Source of the DNA: Martelella lutilitoris
Lineage (GTDB): Bacteria > Pseudomonadota > Alphaproteobacteria > Rhizobiales > Rhizobiaceae
DNA: 64,000 nt
Direction of reading: 5' to 3'
Assembly (NCBI RefSeq): GCF_016598595.1
Contig: NZ_CP066787.1
Span: 1 to 64,000 of the forward strand
Positions 1-8,187 of the stretch are shown here, in pieces. The notes below the pieces were generated by a model. That model did no database searches, was not told where the DNA came from, and worked only from the letters and a program-made list of their open reading frames with translations. Within the stretch, counting starts at the first letter, position 1, and each line of letters starts with the position of its first letter. A program made the translations under genes and the position numbers.

Positions 1-3
1 TGC

Positions 4-519
4 TCAGGCACGGCTGACCTTGGCGTCATAGACATCCTCGGGAGAGAGTGGCACCAGACGATCACCCATTTCGCGCTTCAACGCGGCAAGCTGTATCTCG
101 TCTTCGGCTGTCCTGTCCTCCTTGCGAGCCAGCGTGATAAACTCGGGGCGGACATGGCCGGGACGGATCGTCACCTCAACGACGGTACCCCGATAGGTGA
201 AGCGGAAGTAGTATTTGCCCTTGGGGCTTTCCTCGATGCCATCCCAACCGAGCGACCGGTCAACCGTGTAGCGGTCGTCCGTCAGGGCGCGCGTGACGAA
301 TTCGATGGCGTCGCGGCCGCCGGGGCCGGGAAACGCCGTATCGATGCGCACCTCGCGGCGCTCGATCGGGCGGCCCTCGTCGAGCAGCGGAAAGGCGCGT
401 TGCATCACTTTCAGGCCATGCGCCACGCCGCCCGGAAAGGTGGTGCCGTGATAGTTCAGTAGTTCGGCAAAGCTGACGGTGAAGGTTTCGCCGTTTTCGA
501 GATAGGTGATCGTATCCAA
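4..519 (-). CDS. FmdE-like domain protein downstream of a metal-type ABC importer
   Basis: The product is about 171 residues and has no signal peptide or membrane segment. Near the N terminus it carries YHGTTFPGG, which resembles the His-Gly...Pro-Gly-Gly start of the FmdE family (named from the formylmethanofuran dehydrogenase operon), followed by an alpha/beta region. I chose the TTG start at 519 because an AGGAG sits about 7 bases upstream; the same frame stays open much further upstream, but only as antisense to the ATPase gene. It is the last gene of the run binding protein, permease, ATPase, FmdE-like, all on the minus strand with short gaps. FmdE-like proteins are often linked with molybdenum or tungsten metabolism, so a role in handling the imported metal is an inference. 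The family assignment is moderate and the function unproven. Confidence 0.6.
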   Translation of the reverse strand: MDTITYLENGETFTVSFAELLNYHGTTFPGGVAHGLKVMQRAFPLLDEGRPIERREVRIDTAFPGPGGRDAIEFVTRALTDDRYTVDRSLGWDGIEESPKGKYYFRFTYRGTVVEVTIRPGHVRPEFITLARKEDRTAEDEIQLAALKREMGDRLVPLSPEDVYDAKVSRA

Positions 520-539
520 GATTGGCTCCTGTCTTGCGG

Positions 540-1292
540 TTATGATGGAAGGGCCGCCTCCCCGAAGATCGGGGAAACGACATCTGGCCGGCCGGGGCCG
601 GGAGTATGGCGGGCAAACGGCACGCCGTAGAGACGGGCGAGTTCTCCGTCCGTCATCATCGCGGAGGCTTGGCCATAGCGGACCTCGTCTCCGGCATGCA
701 TCATCAGCGCCCGGTCCGCAAGGAACAGGCCGTGCTGCGGATGGTGGGTCGTAAAGATGATCGTATGGCCGCGCGCCTGCCGCAGGCGCATGAGGACTCC
801 GAGCAGAAGGTCCTGATTGGCGAGGTCGAGCGAGGCGGCTGGCTCGTCGAGCACCAGTACTTTCGTTTCCGTCGCCAGCGCCCGGGCAAGCAGCACAACC
901 TGCCGCTCGCCGCCGGAAAGCTGGCCGAAGGGCCGCCCGGCGAAACACTCGGCGCCCACGGCCGCGAGCGCGGAGAGCGCCGCCGCCTCGTCCTGCTTGC
1001 CCGGCAGGCCGAAAAGCCCGAGCCGCCCGGCCCGTCCCATCGTCACGATATCGAGGCAGCGATGCTGCTCGCCGCCACTTTGCAACTGCGGCACGTAGCC
1101 GACGAGCGCCGGCATGGTGCGCTCACCCTCGGTCAATGTCAGCGAACCGAGCAAGGTGCGCAGCAGCGTCGTCTTGCCCCGTCCGTTACGGCCGAGGATC
1201 GCCAGCACCTCACCCTCCGCCAGCTTGAAGCTGACATGGCGGAAGATCCAGCGCTCACCCCTTCGAAGGCCGGCATCCTTGAGTGTGATCAT
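540..1292 (-). CDS. ABC transporter ATPase, FecE/MolC type
   Basis: This 250-residue nucleotide-binding subunit would power import of a chelated metal or oxyanion at the inner membrane. It shows Walker A (GRNGRGKTT), the signature LSGGERQ, Walker B (VLVLDEP) and the switch His in the TTHHPQH stretch. The A-loop and overall length fit the FecE/BtuD class. The start at 1292 overlaps the permease stop as ATGA, so translation is probably coupled. It lies between the permease and the FmdE-like gene. The substrate cannot be read from the ATPase. Iron-siderophore, haem, cobalamin and molybdate systems all use this class. Confidence 0.85.
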   Translation of the reverse strand: MITLKDAGLRRGERWIFRHVSFKLAEGEVLAILGRNGRGKTTLLRTLLGSLTLTEGERTMPALVGYVPQLQSGGEQHRCLDIVTMGRAGRLGLFGLPGKQDEAAALSALAAVGAECFAGRPFGQLSGGERQVVLLARALATETKVLVLDEPAASLDLANQDLLLGVLMRLRQARGHTIIFTTHHPQHGLFLADRALMMHAGDEVRYGQASAMMTDGELARLYGVPFARHTPGPGRPDVVSPIFGEAALPS

Positions 1293-2341
1293 CGGGCAGG
1301 GCCTCCCTGCGTCTGGCGCGTGCACAGGAGATAGATGAAGACGGGTGCGCCTATGACCGCCGTCAGGATACCGAGCGGCAGTTCCGCGCTCGTCACGGTG
1401 CGGGCGAGCGTATCGACCGTCACCATGAAGCTGGCGCCGAGCAGCGCCGCCGTACCGTGGAAGCGGCGATGGCTTTCGCCGACGAGCAGGCGCGCGGCAT
1501 GGGGAATGACGAGGCCGACCCAGCCGATGACGCCGGAAACCACAACGCAACCGCCGATGATCACCGAGATGACCGCAAAGACAAGCCAGCGCGAGAAGCC
1601 GACATTGACGCCGAAGGACCGCGCCTCCTCTTCCCCCATCGAGAGCACCGCGATGCGGAAACGCAGGCGATAGAGAAGCGCGATGGCGACGAGGATGACC
1701 GGACCATGCTCACCGACTTTTTGCCAGCTTGACGAGGAAAAGCTGCCCATCAGCCAGAAGACGATGGCGGGAAGCGAGGTCTCCGGATCGGCGACATATT
1801 GCGTGAGCGAGATCATGGCGGAAAACAATGCGTCTATGACGATGCCGGCCAGGACGATGGAAAGGATCGAACGCCCTGCCATATGCGAAATCACCGCCAC
1901 CAGGACCAGCGCCGTAAGCGCCGAGGCGAAGGTGGCCGCAAACAGCATCGCGGCACTGCCTCCGACGAGCAGGGTCAGCGTGCCGCCCAGTGCCGCGCCG
2001 GAGGAAAGACCCAGGACACGGGGCGAGACGAGCGGATTGCGAAAGAGCGCCTGCAGGGCCGCACCGCAGAGCGCAAGTCCCGCTCCGACGATCGCTGCGA
2101 GCAGGATCCGCGGCAGGCGCACATTGATGAGTATGCGCTCTTCCATCGTTTCCGGTGCGGCCATGCTGGAAAGCCAGCGGCCGAGAATCTGCCATACGTC
2201 GGCAAGCGGTATGTGGAACCGCCCGGTGGCGGCGGAGACGAAAGCCGCCACCGCAAGGACAAGCACGAGCGACAGCCAGTGAAGGGCGCCGCCAGCCGCC
2301 TGCCCGTTCGAAAGCCGGGCCTCGGTCAGGGCGGACGTCAT
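1289..2341 (-). CDS. FecCD-family ABC transporter permease
   Basis: This 350-residue membrane protein has about nine to ten hydrophobic segments and the conserved FecCD features: RLPRILLAAIVGAGLALCGAALQ near residues 75-97, the NPLVSPRVLGLSSGA segment, and GWVGLVIPHAAR before the C-terminal helices. Such proteins dimerise to form the inner-membrane channel for siderophores, haem, vitamin B12 or molybdate. Its start overlaps the binding-protein stop, and its stop overlaps the ATPase start. All four genes are therefore likely one operon read leftwards from a promoter near 3450. Confidence 0.88.
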   Translation of the reverse strand: MTSALTEARLSNGQAAGGALHWLSLVLVLAVAAFVSAATGRFHIPLADVWQILGRWLSSMAAPETMEERILINVRLPRILLAAIVGAGLALCGAALQALFRNPLVSPRVLGLSSGAALGGTLTLLVGGSAAMLFAATFASALTALVLVAVISHMAGRSILSIVLAGIVIDALFSAMISLTQYVADPETSLPAIVFWLMGSFSSSSWQKVGEHGPVILVAIALLYRLRFRIAVLSMGEEEARSFGVNVGFSRWLVFAVISVIIGGCVVVSGVIGWVGLVIPHAARLLVGESHRRFHGTAALLGASFMVTVDTLARTVTSAELPLGILTAVIGAPVFIYLLCTRQTQGGPAR

Positions 2342-3435
2342 TTGCGGGCAAACTGCTCGTAGTTGGCGGCACCCTTGTTGAGTTCGAGCTTCAGCACGGC
2401 ATCGATCTCTTCATCGGTGGGCGTATAGTTATAGAGCTGCTCGAAGCCGCTCTTCACCTCGGTGCGCAGGTCGAAATGGAAGAGGTCCGGATGGGCGAGA
2501 TTGGCGAGCCACATCCAGGTGAAGGGGCTTTCATGGCTGGCGCTGTCCCAGACATAACCGCCGTTCGGCGTCTTGTAGACGCGACCAGCCTTTGCCGCGG
2601 CTGTCTGCGACAGGATTGCATCCTCCAGGATCGTTTCGCGGCCGGCGTCGGCTTCGTGCGCCGTCAGCATGATAAGGTCGGGGTTCCAGGCCGCGATCTG
2701 CTCTGCATTGACCTCGGCCCGGACGCCAAGACCTGCGGCGACATTTTCGCCGCCCACCAATGTGATGTAGAAGTTCTGGTAGCTCTTCTCACCGGTCGCC
2801 GTGAACTTGCTCTTGGAGGATCGCAGGTGCAGGATTCTCGGTCTGGTGGCGTCCTGATGCGCGGCAAGCGTCGCCTTGATCTCGTCGATCACCGCGTCAC
2901 GCCATTTGAACAACGCCTCCGCCTTGTCTTGCTTGCCAAGGATATTGGCGACGAGGCGGATATTCTCCCGCGCCAGTTCCTCCGTGCCACCATTGCCGCC
3001 ACCGACCATCAGCGCGACGGGAATACCGGCATTGCGCAGGGGGGCCACCAGTTCGTCGCCACGTCCGCCCCACTGGATGACGAGGTCCGGCTTCAGCGCA
3101 GCGATCGCCTCGACATTCGGCATCCACCCGTTGCCGCCCTCCGCGACAATGCCACTCTCGATGGACGCGGCATCCGGGAACATCTTTTTGAGAAGACCTG
3201 TTTCGAAGGCCTTGCGCGAAACAGGATTCATGCCGACCAGGTGCTCCGAGGAGCCGTCCACCGCAATGACAGTCGCGGCACCGGGCTGCGGCAGCGTTAC
3301 GATCCGCTTCGCTGGGCCGGGCAGCGTAATCTCCGCGCCCGTAACATCCTTGAAGGTGACGGGATCAGCAAGGAGCGGCGCCGGCGAAAGGGCGAGAAGG
3401 AAAAAGGCGGCAGACAGGCGCAGTTTCAAAGTCAT
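2338..3435 (-). CDS. periplasmic substrate-binding protein, iron/B12/molybdate class
   Basis: The 365-residue product has a clear Sec signal peptide ending near LLADP and the fold of the TroA/FecB class: AKRIVTLPQPGA in the N lobe, EAIAALKPDLVIQWG in the middle and ERAWNPDLIMLTAH-like sequence in the C lobe. It would capture the substrate in the periplasm and hand it to the FecCD permease. I chose the ATG at 3435 because the signal peptide then has the usual length; an ATG at 3447 is also in frame, and neither has a strong ribosome site. The upstream region carries a dyad (3452-3470) that recurs at 5004-5022. An FmdE-like partner makes molybdate or tungstate a reasonable guess over a siderophore. 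Confidence 0.82.
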   Translation of the reverse strand: MTLKLRLSAAFFLLALSPAPLLADPVTFKDVTGAEITLPGPAKRIVTLPQPGAATVIAVDGSSEHLVGMNPVSRKAFETGLLKKMFPDAASIESGIVAEGGNGWMPNVEAIAALKPDLVIQWGGRGDELVAPLRNAGIPVALMVGGGNGGTEELARENIRLVANILGKQDKAEALFKWRDAVIDEIKATLAAHQDATRPRILHLRSSKSKFTATGEKSYQNFYITLVGGENVAAGLGVRAEVNAEQIAAWNPDLIMLTAHEADAGRETILEDAILSQTAAAKAGRVYKTPNGGYVWDSASHESPFTWMWLANLAHPDLFHFDLRTEVKSGFEQLYNYTPTDEEIDAVLKLELNKGAANYEQFARK

Positions 3436-3451
3436 CGGTTGTCCCATTATT

Positions 3452-3470
3452 CATGATAATAATACTCATG
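3452..3470. promoter_or_regulatory. dyad CATGA-N9-TCATG with T-run, upstream of the importer operon
   Basis: The sequence CATGATAATAATACTCATG is followed by seven T's. It lies 17-35 bases upstream of the binding-protein start. The same CATGA-N9-TCATG layout, also followed by a T-run, occurs at 5004-5022 in front of the LysR gene and the broken gene. Spacing and context suggest an operator shared by both promoters. The regulator is unknown; the adjacent LysR protein and the Rrf2 protein encoded at 7.6 kb are candidates. Confidence 0.5.
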
Positions 3471-3628
3471 TTTTTTTGTACAAAGGGGAAGGCGTCGTAT
3501 CAAGTCGAACAAATCGGACAATGTGGAAAGGAATTTCGAACAGCGGCGCCATCGGGAAAGCTGCTGCCAGACAACTATCGATCGCATTAATGCCGACGAC
3601 AGGTGACCGCCATTGACGGGAAATCGTG

Positions 3629-4939
3629 TCAAGCATTCGCACAGGCCCTCAGATTGGGTGCAAAGCGGTCGAGGAAGCGGGTCGTTGCAGGCATGAAGCG
3701 TGAACCGTGATGGAACATCGGGTCGAGCGAGGAGATGACCATCGTGCCGGCCGTCGAAATCGTGTCCATGTAGAGGATGGCGCGCCCCTCGCCGTCGCGA
3801 GCCAGAACCGGTGCGCCTTCCGGTGGCGTGAACCAGCCGTGCAGATGCCAGGTCACGTCCTGCTTGCCGATGTGGCGCATCAATGGGTGTGTCTTAGCCT
3901 GATCGGTCAGTTCGACCCCGAGATCAGCCCCAGGGGTGAGCCACCACCACCAATTTGTCGGCGTTCTGGTGAAATGGACCGCAGGAAGCCATAATTCCGA
4001 CTGGCTTTCTCACAACGCGATCACCGTGCCGCCGGCATCAAGCTGGCGCGCGATGACAGCCCTCTGCTTGATCATGCGCTGGGCCGGGGTTCGGCATGGC
4101 ACCCAGAGGATATCCTGGGGGCGCAGTACGTTAACGAGGTCCTCGGGTGCGCAGATGACATCGAAAATACCGGTATAGGCCGACCCTTCCAGACTATGGA
4201 TATGATAGTAGGTTCCGGAACTCGACGCGACGATGCGTGGGCCCACCCTGCCTGTATCGCGCGCGCCGCCATAGCTCTCGGCCCTGGTCAGCGGCAAGTC
4301 TTCGAGCGGCAGTGTCAGCGCGAAGCAATTCGAGGAGAGGCAGGAACCGCCGTTTGCCCAGTTGATAATGCGCCGCGTCAGGTCCGGGGCGAGATTCCAT
4401 TCAAGCCCGATCGTGCCGAGGTCATTGCCGGCATGGGAGAAGAACCGGCCACCCCGCGGCCTTGCCCACACCCAATCGACCGGGACTTGCGTGGGACCCA
4501 GCCCATTGACGGCCACCGCGCCCTCCGGTGGCGGATTGCAGCCGCGTCCGTAGAAACCCGCGACGCCCCTGTTGGTCTCGATCTTCTTCAGGTCGATACC
4601 GTCATAGAGCGAATGAGGATTGATCGACGACAGATCTAAATTTTGTCGTTTTGGTGCGACGATCGAACGATACTGACCGATGCCATCAACCAGCGGACGC
4701 GCCATATGGCCGTTGATGAACCAGCGCCCACCGTGATCGAGAAAAGACGCGAGCGCATCCTTGAGCGCCAGCATGGCATTCTGGTCGAGCTAATTACCGG
4801 TGATCAGCCCCTTGTGCGACATGAGAATCTCGGCCGTGAGATCGGCTTGCTCTGTGATGGCGACTTCTCCACGGAGCGCGGCAGCCCGAACCGTCTCGGA
4901 TGGCTCTTCGAAAGTGGATTTCAAGAAAATCGTGGTCAT
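3629..4939 (-). pseudogene. large enzyme-like gene (ThuA/amidotransferase-like?) with two in-frame stop codons
   Basis: One minus-strand frame reads from ATG at 4939 to 3629 (437 codons). It is interrupted only by TAG at 4792-4790 and TGA at 4012-4010. There is no frameshift, and sequence on both sides of each stop reads like one protein: HKGLITGN then LDQNAMLALKD, and GGTVIAL then ESQSELWLPAVHF. The N-terminal part contains a segment resembling ThuA/class I amidotransferase-like folds (FLDHGGRWFINGHMARP). I do not recognise the family with certainty. The start has GGGGGC upstream. The gene diverges from the LysR gene, and the importer operon follows it. Two nonsense changes point to a dead gene, or less likely to readthrough or base-call error. 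Confidence 0.55.
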
Positions 4940-5003
4940 GCTGCCCCCTACCGATCAGTTCTGTCTGCAAGGCAAAGTCATGAGCCAGCATGGTTCTGAA
5001 TAT

Positions 5004-5022
5004 CATGACTAGTACTATCATG
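5004..5022. promoter_or_regulatory. second copy of dyad CATGA-N9-TCATG in a divergent promoter
   Basis: CATGACTAGTACTATCATG followed by TTTTTT lies between the divergent starts at 4939 (minus) and 5064 (plus). The inner TAGTACTA is itself palindromic. It matches the dyad at 3452-3470 in arm sequence, 9-base spacing and the following T-run. A LysR-type site beside its own gene is usual, so autoregulation by the LysR protein is a fair guess. Confidence 0.5.
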
Positions 5023-5063
5023 TTTTTTCGGATAGGAGATGAGGTGGCGTTTGGACAAGTCGA

Positions 5064-6041
5064 ATGAATAGAACAGATCGAACGATCATATCGAACAAGC
5101 TATCGGCGGTCTCGATACGGGATTTTCTCCTTGTTACGACCGTCTGGAAGCGCTCCAGCTTTAGGGTCGTTGCGCGGGAGTTAGGGATAAGCCCGTCGGG
5201 CCTCTCCCATCAGGTTCGCAAGGTCGAGGAAGCTCTTGGCACGACCTTATTCGAACGGTCCAGCCAGCAGGTGAAGGCGACCCTGGAAGGTGAGGTTCTC
5301 TTGTCTCACATTCAGGATGTCCTCGGGGTGGTTGGTAAACTTGACCTACTCGCCGTGAAGACGAGCCGGCCCTTCGGAGGGCACCTTAAACTTGGCGCGA
5401 TCTCAACGATCGGTGCCTATGTTTTGCCTCACGTCGTAAATCTGTTCGAGGCAAACTTTCCTGATGTCAGAATTGATCTCCTGGAAGGCAAGACCGAAGG
5501 GGTCACCCAACGTCTGCGCGGAAGTGAAATTGACATGATGTTATCTTGCTGTTTCGCTGACAATGCGGATCTGGAAACAAAACCTCTGTTCACCGAGCGC
5601 TTTGATTTGATCGCCAACGTAGCTCATCCGCTTGCGGCAAAGACATCAATAAACGTTCAGGATCTTGATGCATCTGAGTTTATGACGATGGCAGACGGCG
5701 AGGGTTATAGCGAAGATACGCTACCTGCAGCGATACGCACGACACAGCACGACTACAATGCTTGTCGCACCGAAATCAGAGGGTTGAGTCTCGAAACAAT
5801 CGGTGCGCTCGTTTCAATGAAAGGGGGGGCTAGTATGGTTCCTTCGTTAGCCTCTCCCCGGCTAAGTACCTTTCCTAATGTAAAAATTGTGAGCATCTCC
5901 GGCCGCGCGCCACAACGAACCATATACGCTTCTTGGCGCAGATCGTCGCCTCATCAGGAGGCATTTCATCAGTTGTGCCATATTTTGAGCGAGATGCAGG
6001 CGGTATGCGATCTTCCGATCGCAGGCGCGAGTTCCTTATAG
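5064..6041 (+). CDS. LysR-family transcriptional regulator
   Basis: The 325-residue protein has an N-terminal winged helix (SSFRVVARELGISPSGLSHQVRKVEEALGTTLFERS, residues about 31-66) and a C-terminal LysR effector domain (GHLKLGAISTIGAYVLPHVV onward). It would bind DNA and switch a neighbouring operon in response to a small ligand. It is transcribed away from the broken gene at 3629-4939 and shares its promoter region, which holds the CATGA-N9-TCATG dyad. That dyad is repeated before the importer operon, so the importer may also be a target. The 3' end meets an IS21 remnant, which may have removed a downstream neighbour. Confidence 0.85.
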   Translation: MNRTDRTIISNKLSAVSIRDFLLVTTVWKRSSFRVVARELGISPSGLSHQVRKVEEALGTTLFERSSQQVKATLEGEVLLSHIQDVLGVVGKLDLLAVKTSRPFGGHLKLGAISTIGAYVLPHVVNLFEANFPDVRIDLLEGKTEGVTQRLRGSEIDMMLSCCFADNADLETKPLFTERFDLIANVAHPLAAKTSINVQDLDASEFMTMADGEGYSEDTLPAAIRTTQHDYNACRTEIRGLSLETIGALVSMKGGASMVPSLASPRLSTFPNVKIVSISGRAPQRTIYASWRRSSPHQEAFHQLCHILSEMQAVCDLPIAGASSL

Positions 6042-6050
6042 TTGGTTAGA

Positions 6051-6420
6051 AAAGTTGCAAGGTCGTATTTGGTCTCCATTGTGGCCATAGGCGACGGGCA
6101 CGGAATAGTCGTTCGTCTTGTAGCGAACGAGAGACTGGGCCGTCACCCTGGCGCTGGCTTGGTCGCAGGCGTCAAATGGCGACGCTGGCAAGGACTGCAT
6201 GGCAGCCAGATCGCGCTGCAGTCGTTCACCGATCGTCTCGCTCTCACCGCGCAGCCTGTCACATTGGCGCTTCCGGCACTGTTCTTCCAGAAAGGCATTG
6301 AAAGCATCCCAGGTCGCAAACTGCGGGATGGGGACCATGAAGTTACGCCGGGCATAGCCGACAAGGCCCTCGACATTCCCCTTATCTGGCATGATCACGC
6401 TGACGCCTCGATATCTTTGC
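6051..6420 (-). pseudogene. IS21-family IstA transposase fragment
   Basis: The frame encodes a C-terminal IstA segment including DKGNVEGLVGYARRNFMVP and SLVRYKTNDYSVPVAYGH, both typical of IS21 transposases. The DDE catalytic core before it and the C-terminal end after it are missing, and no istB partner follows. The fragment abuts a truncated rnk-like gene on one side and the LysR gene on the other, so it is debris of an old insertion. Confidence 0.75.
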
Positions 6421-6424
6421 CGCA

Positions 6425-6652
6425 CTTCGGTGGCAGGCGCACCACATCAGTAGCAATGCGTTCGTCTTCAACAATACGAGCGCGTTCGAGTTCGCTGAGA
6501 AGAAAATCGGCAAGGCCAGCATTCTGCTCGGCAAAGCGTTCGGCAAGAAGCAGAAGGCGCTTGTGGTCGGTTTTCGTCAGAACAATTGCAGGTTTGCGCA
6601 GTTTCTTTTGGTTTGAAGGCGCAGTCTGTCTCCTTGCTGAGATCATCAGCAA
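6425..6652 (-). pseudogene. rnk: truncated nucleoside diphosphate kinase regulator (Rnk-like)
   Basis: The frame begins KPAIVLTKTDHKRLLLLAERF and continues LSELERARIVEDERIATDVVRL, matching the N-terminal coiled-coil part of Rnk, a GreA-like RNA polymerase-binding protein. The sequence then runs into unrelated residues where the IS21 remnant begins, so the C-terminal FKBP-like domain is lost. It is unlikely to be functional. Confidence 0.65.
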
Positions 6653-6930
6653 AATGAAGGCCGCGAGTGCGGGCGTTATCTCTGCTATCTAGGGATTTGT
6701 GTCGCTTGACAGGCGCTGTTTCGAGCGCCCGGTGGCAAAATGCCCGTGCCCCGCGACCGGGGCGCGACGCGACCAGGCCGGGGGCTATTTGCCTACGTTA
6801 AGGCGAACCCGTTGGGAGCGGAGATGGAAACTCGTATAGTTCATAGTGATAAGGTGTGTCCTCGCAATCGATCAAAGTCAAGTGGGCTGGCGTGGGAGCC
6901 GGTGCGGCGAAGTGTCTGATGTTAGCATTA
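6653..6930. other. intergenic, no gene recognised
   Basis: Between the rnk fragment and the IS701 remnant there is no frame with recognisable similarity. The stretch around 6735-6780 is rich in GCGACC/GGGGCG but forms no clear terminator. I see nothing further in it. Confidence 0.4.
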
Positions 6931-7190
6931 CAGTTGCGATTTTGATTTGATATGGGCTCGTCGCCAGAGCGACCATGAGATGATGTGTGCGGGTCGGATT
7001 TGCTGACGCGCGAGGCGGTTGGCGATGCGACGCACCGTTTTTGGGGGTGGCGCGGCGTTGGCATGATGGCGGATGGTGGCCATCATGGCGAAGGCGAGCA
7101 TGACGAGCGAGACGTGGCGATGCCAGCCATGCCAGGAACGGGTTTCACAAGGTCGAACGTTGCATGGACTCGAAGCGGCTTTTCTTGCCC
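6928..7190 (-). pseudogene. IS701-like transposase C-terminal remnant
   Basis: The frame reads RSWHGWHRHVSLVMLAFAMMATIRHHA and ends with HIISWSLWRRAH. This resembles the C-terminal end of IS701-type transposases (GWHRHITLAM..., then ILAWSRWRRWHQ). The catalytic part is absent and no inverted repeats were found. It belongs to the cluster of decayed elements between 6.0 and 7.6 kb. Confidence 0.55.
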
Positions 7191-7384
7191 ATCCGTAACC
7201 TTCGTAGATCATTCGCCCCTGCGTTCGCTCATCGGCGTCCCACTCGGTCTTGCTTCGGCGCTGGTGATTTTCTTGACCGTCTATTGGGGTCTTCATGCCG
7301 CCTTTTTCCGCGCGGACCGCTGGCTCTGGCGGATATGAACGGAGGCGATGGCGAGCTGGGGGCAGGCGCTCCGGAGCTGGCACT

Positions 7385-7570
7385 CTGACGGTGATCGAAG
7401 CCTACGAACAGTCGATGATGGGGATGCATGAAGAGATGATGGACGGCTTGCGCTATGACGATCCGGGCGTGGCTTTCGCGCCCGGCATGATACCGCATCA
7501 CCAGGCGCGATCGACATGTGCATCTGGCGGCGTCAGCGCCGTATCGAAAGCGAGCCATTCCCGCCATACG
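7385..7570 (+). pseudogene. DUF305 domain fragment with a frameshift
   Basis: The frame encodes YEQSMMGMHEEMMDG and then VAFAPGMIPHHQ, the hallmark His/Met motif of DUF305 proteins, which are often found near metal-resistance genes. After HHQ the expected AIDM is present one frame over, starting near 7508, so one base has been lost. The usual N-terminal signal or membrane region is not recognisable upstream. It is a relic. Confidence 0.6.
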
Positions 7571-7614
7571 CTGGCCATAGAGGAGGCGAGACGGATCTGT
7601 CTTGTCGTCTCGCC

Positions 7615-8058
7615 TTATGGCGGAGAGGATCGTGCCGGTGACCCCGGCCCGAAGACCTGGGGCGACAGCACGATGTCGGCGAGCGTGTAGTGATCAAAAA
7701 CGGTGAGGAAGGATATAAGCGCTTCGTTCAGGATCGCCGGCAGCTTGCAGGTTTTCGTGACCACGCACTGGTTGCCGGTCGCAAAGCACTCGACAAGCGC
7801 GAAATCGGCTTCCGTTGCACGAATGACCGCACCGAGATTGATCCGCTCGGGCGGCAGCGCCAGCCGGAAACCGCCGGAGCGCCCGCGCACGCTGACCAGA
7901 TATCCGTGTCTGGTCAGAACATTCACGACCTTCATCAGATGCGTCTTCGAGATCGCATAGGCGGTCGACGTCTCTTCGATGGTGATCAGCCGGTCGCCGG
8001 CGGATGCCGCGTACATCAATACGCGCAGCGCATAATCGGAAAAGGTTGTCAGACGCAT
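7615..8058 (-). CDS. nsrR: Rrf2-family nitric-oxide-sensing repressor NsrR
   Basis: The 147-residue product starts MRLTTFSDYALRVLMYAA, the standard Rrf2 opening, followed by the winged helix (TIEETSTAYAISKTHLMKVVNVL). Three cysteines, C91, C98 and C104, lie in ECFATGNQCVVTKTCKL, the pattern that binds the NO-sensitive iron-sulphur cluster in NsrR. I chose the ATG at 8058; an upstream extension only reads through the promoter. It is divergent from nnrU, with an AAGATG-containing site between them, and sits beside the nnrS/pseudoazurin operon. It most likely represses these genes until NO appears. Confidence 0.87.
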   Translation of the reverse strand: MRLTTFSDYALRVLMYAASAGDRLITIEETSTAYAISKTHLMKVVNVLTRHGYLVSVRGRSGGFRLALPPERINLGAVIRATEADFALVECFATGNQCVVTKTCKLPAILNEALISFLTVFDHYTLADIVLSPQVFGPGSPARSSPP

Positions 8059-8144
8059 GAACGCACTCCGTGGATGCTGTGGCGGCGGAACGCAGAGGAC
8101 GTTCCGCATCCGGGCATTTCCTCTGTTGCCGGTATTATCATATA

Positions 8145-8170
8145 CCGAAGATGAATCTTATATTTCGTCC
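8145..8170. promoter_or_regulatory. possible NsrR operator between nsrR and nnrU
   Basis: The sequence AAGATGAATCTTATATTT lies in the 129-base gap between the divergent nsrR and nnrU starts. One half (AAGATG) fits the known NsrR half-site and the second half is degenerate. The position suits simultaneous control of both genes. Confidence 0.4.
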
Positions 8171-8187
8171 GAAGGCGGGACCAAGAC

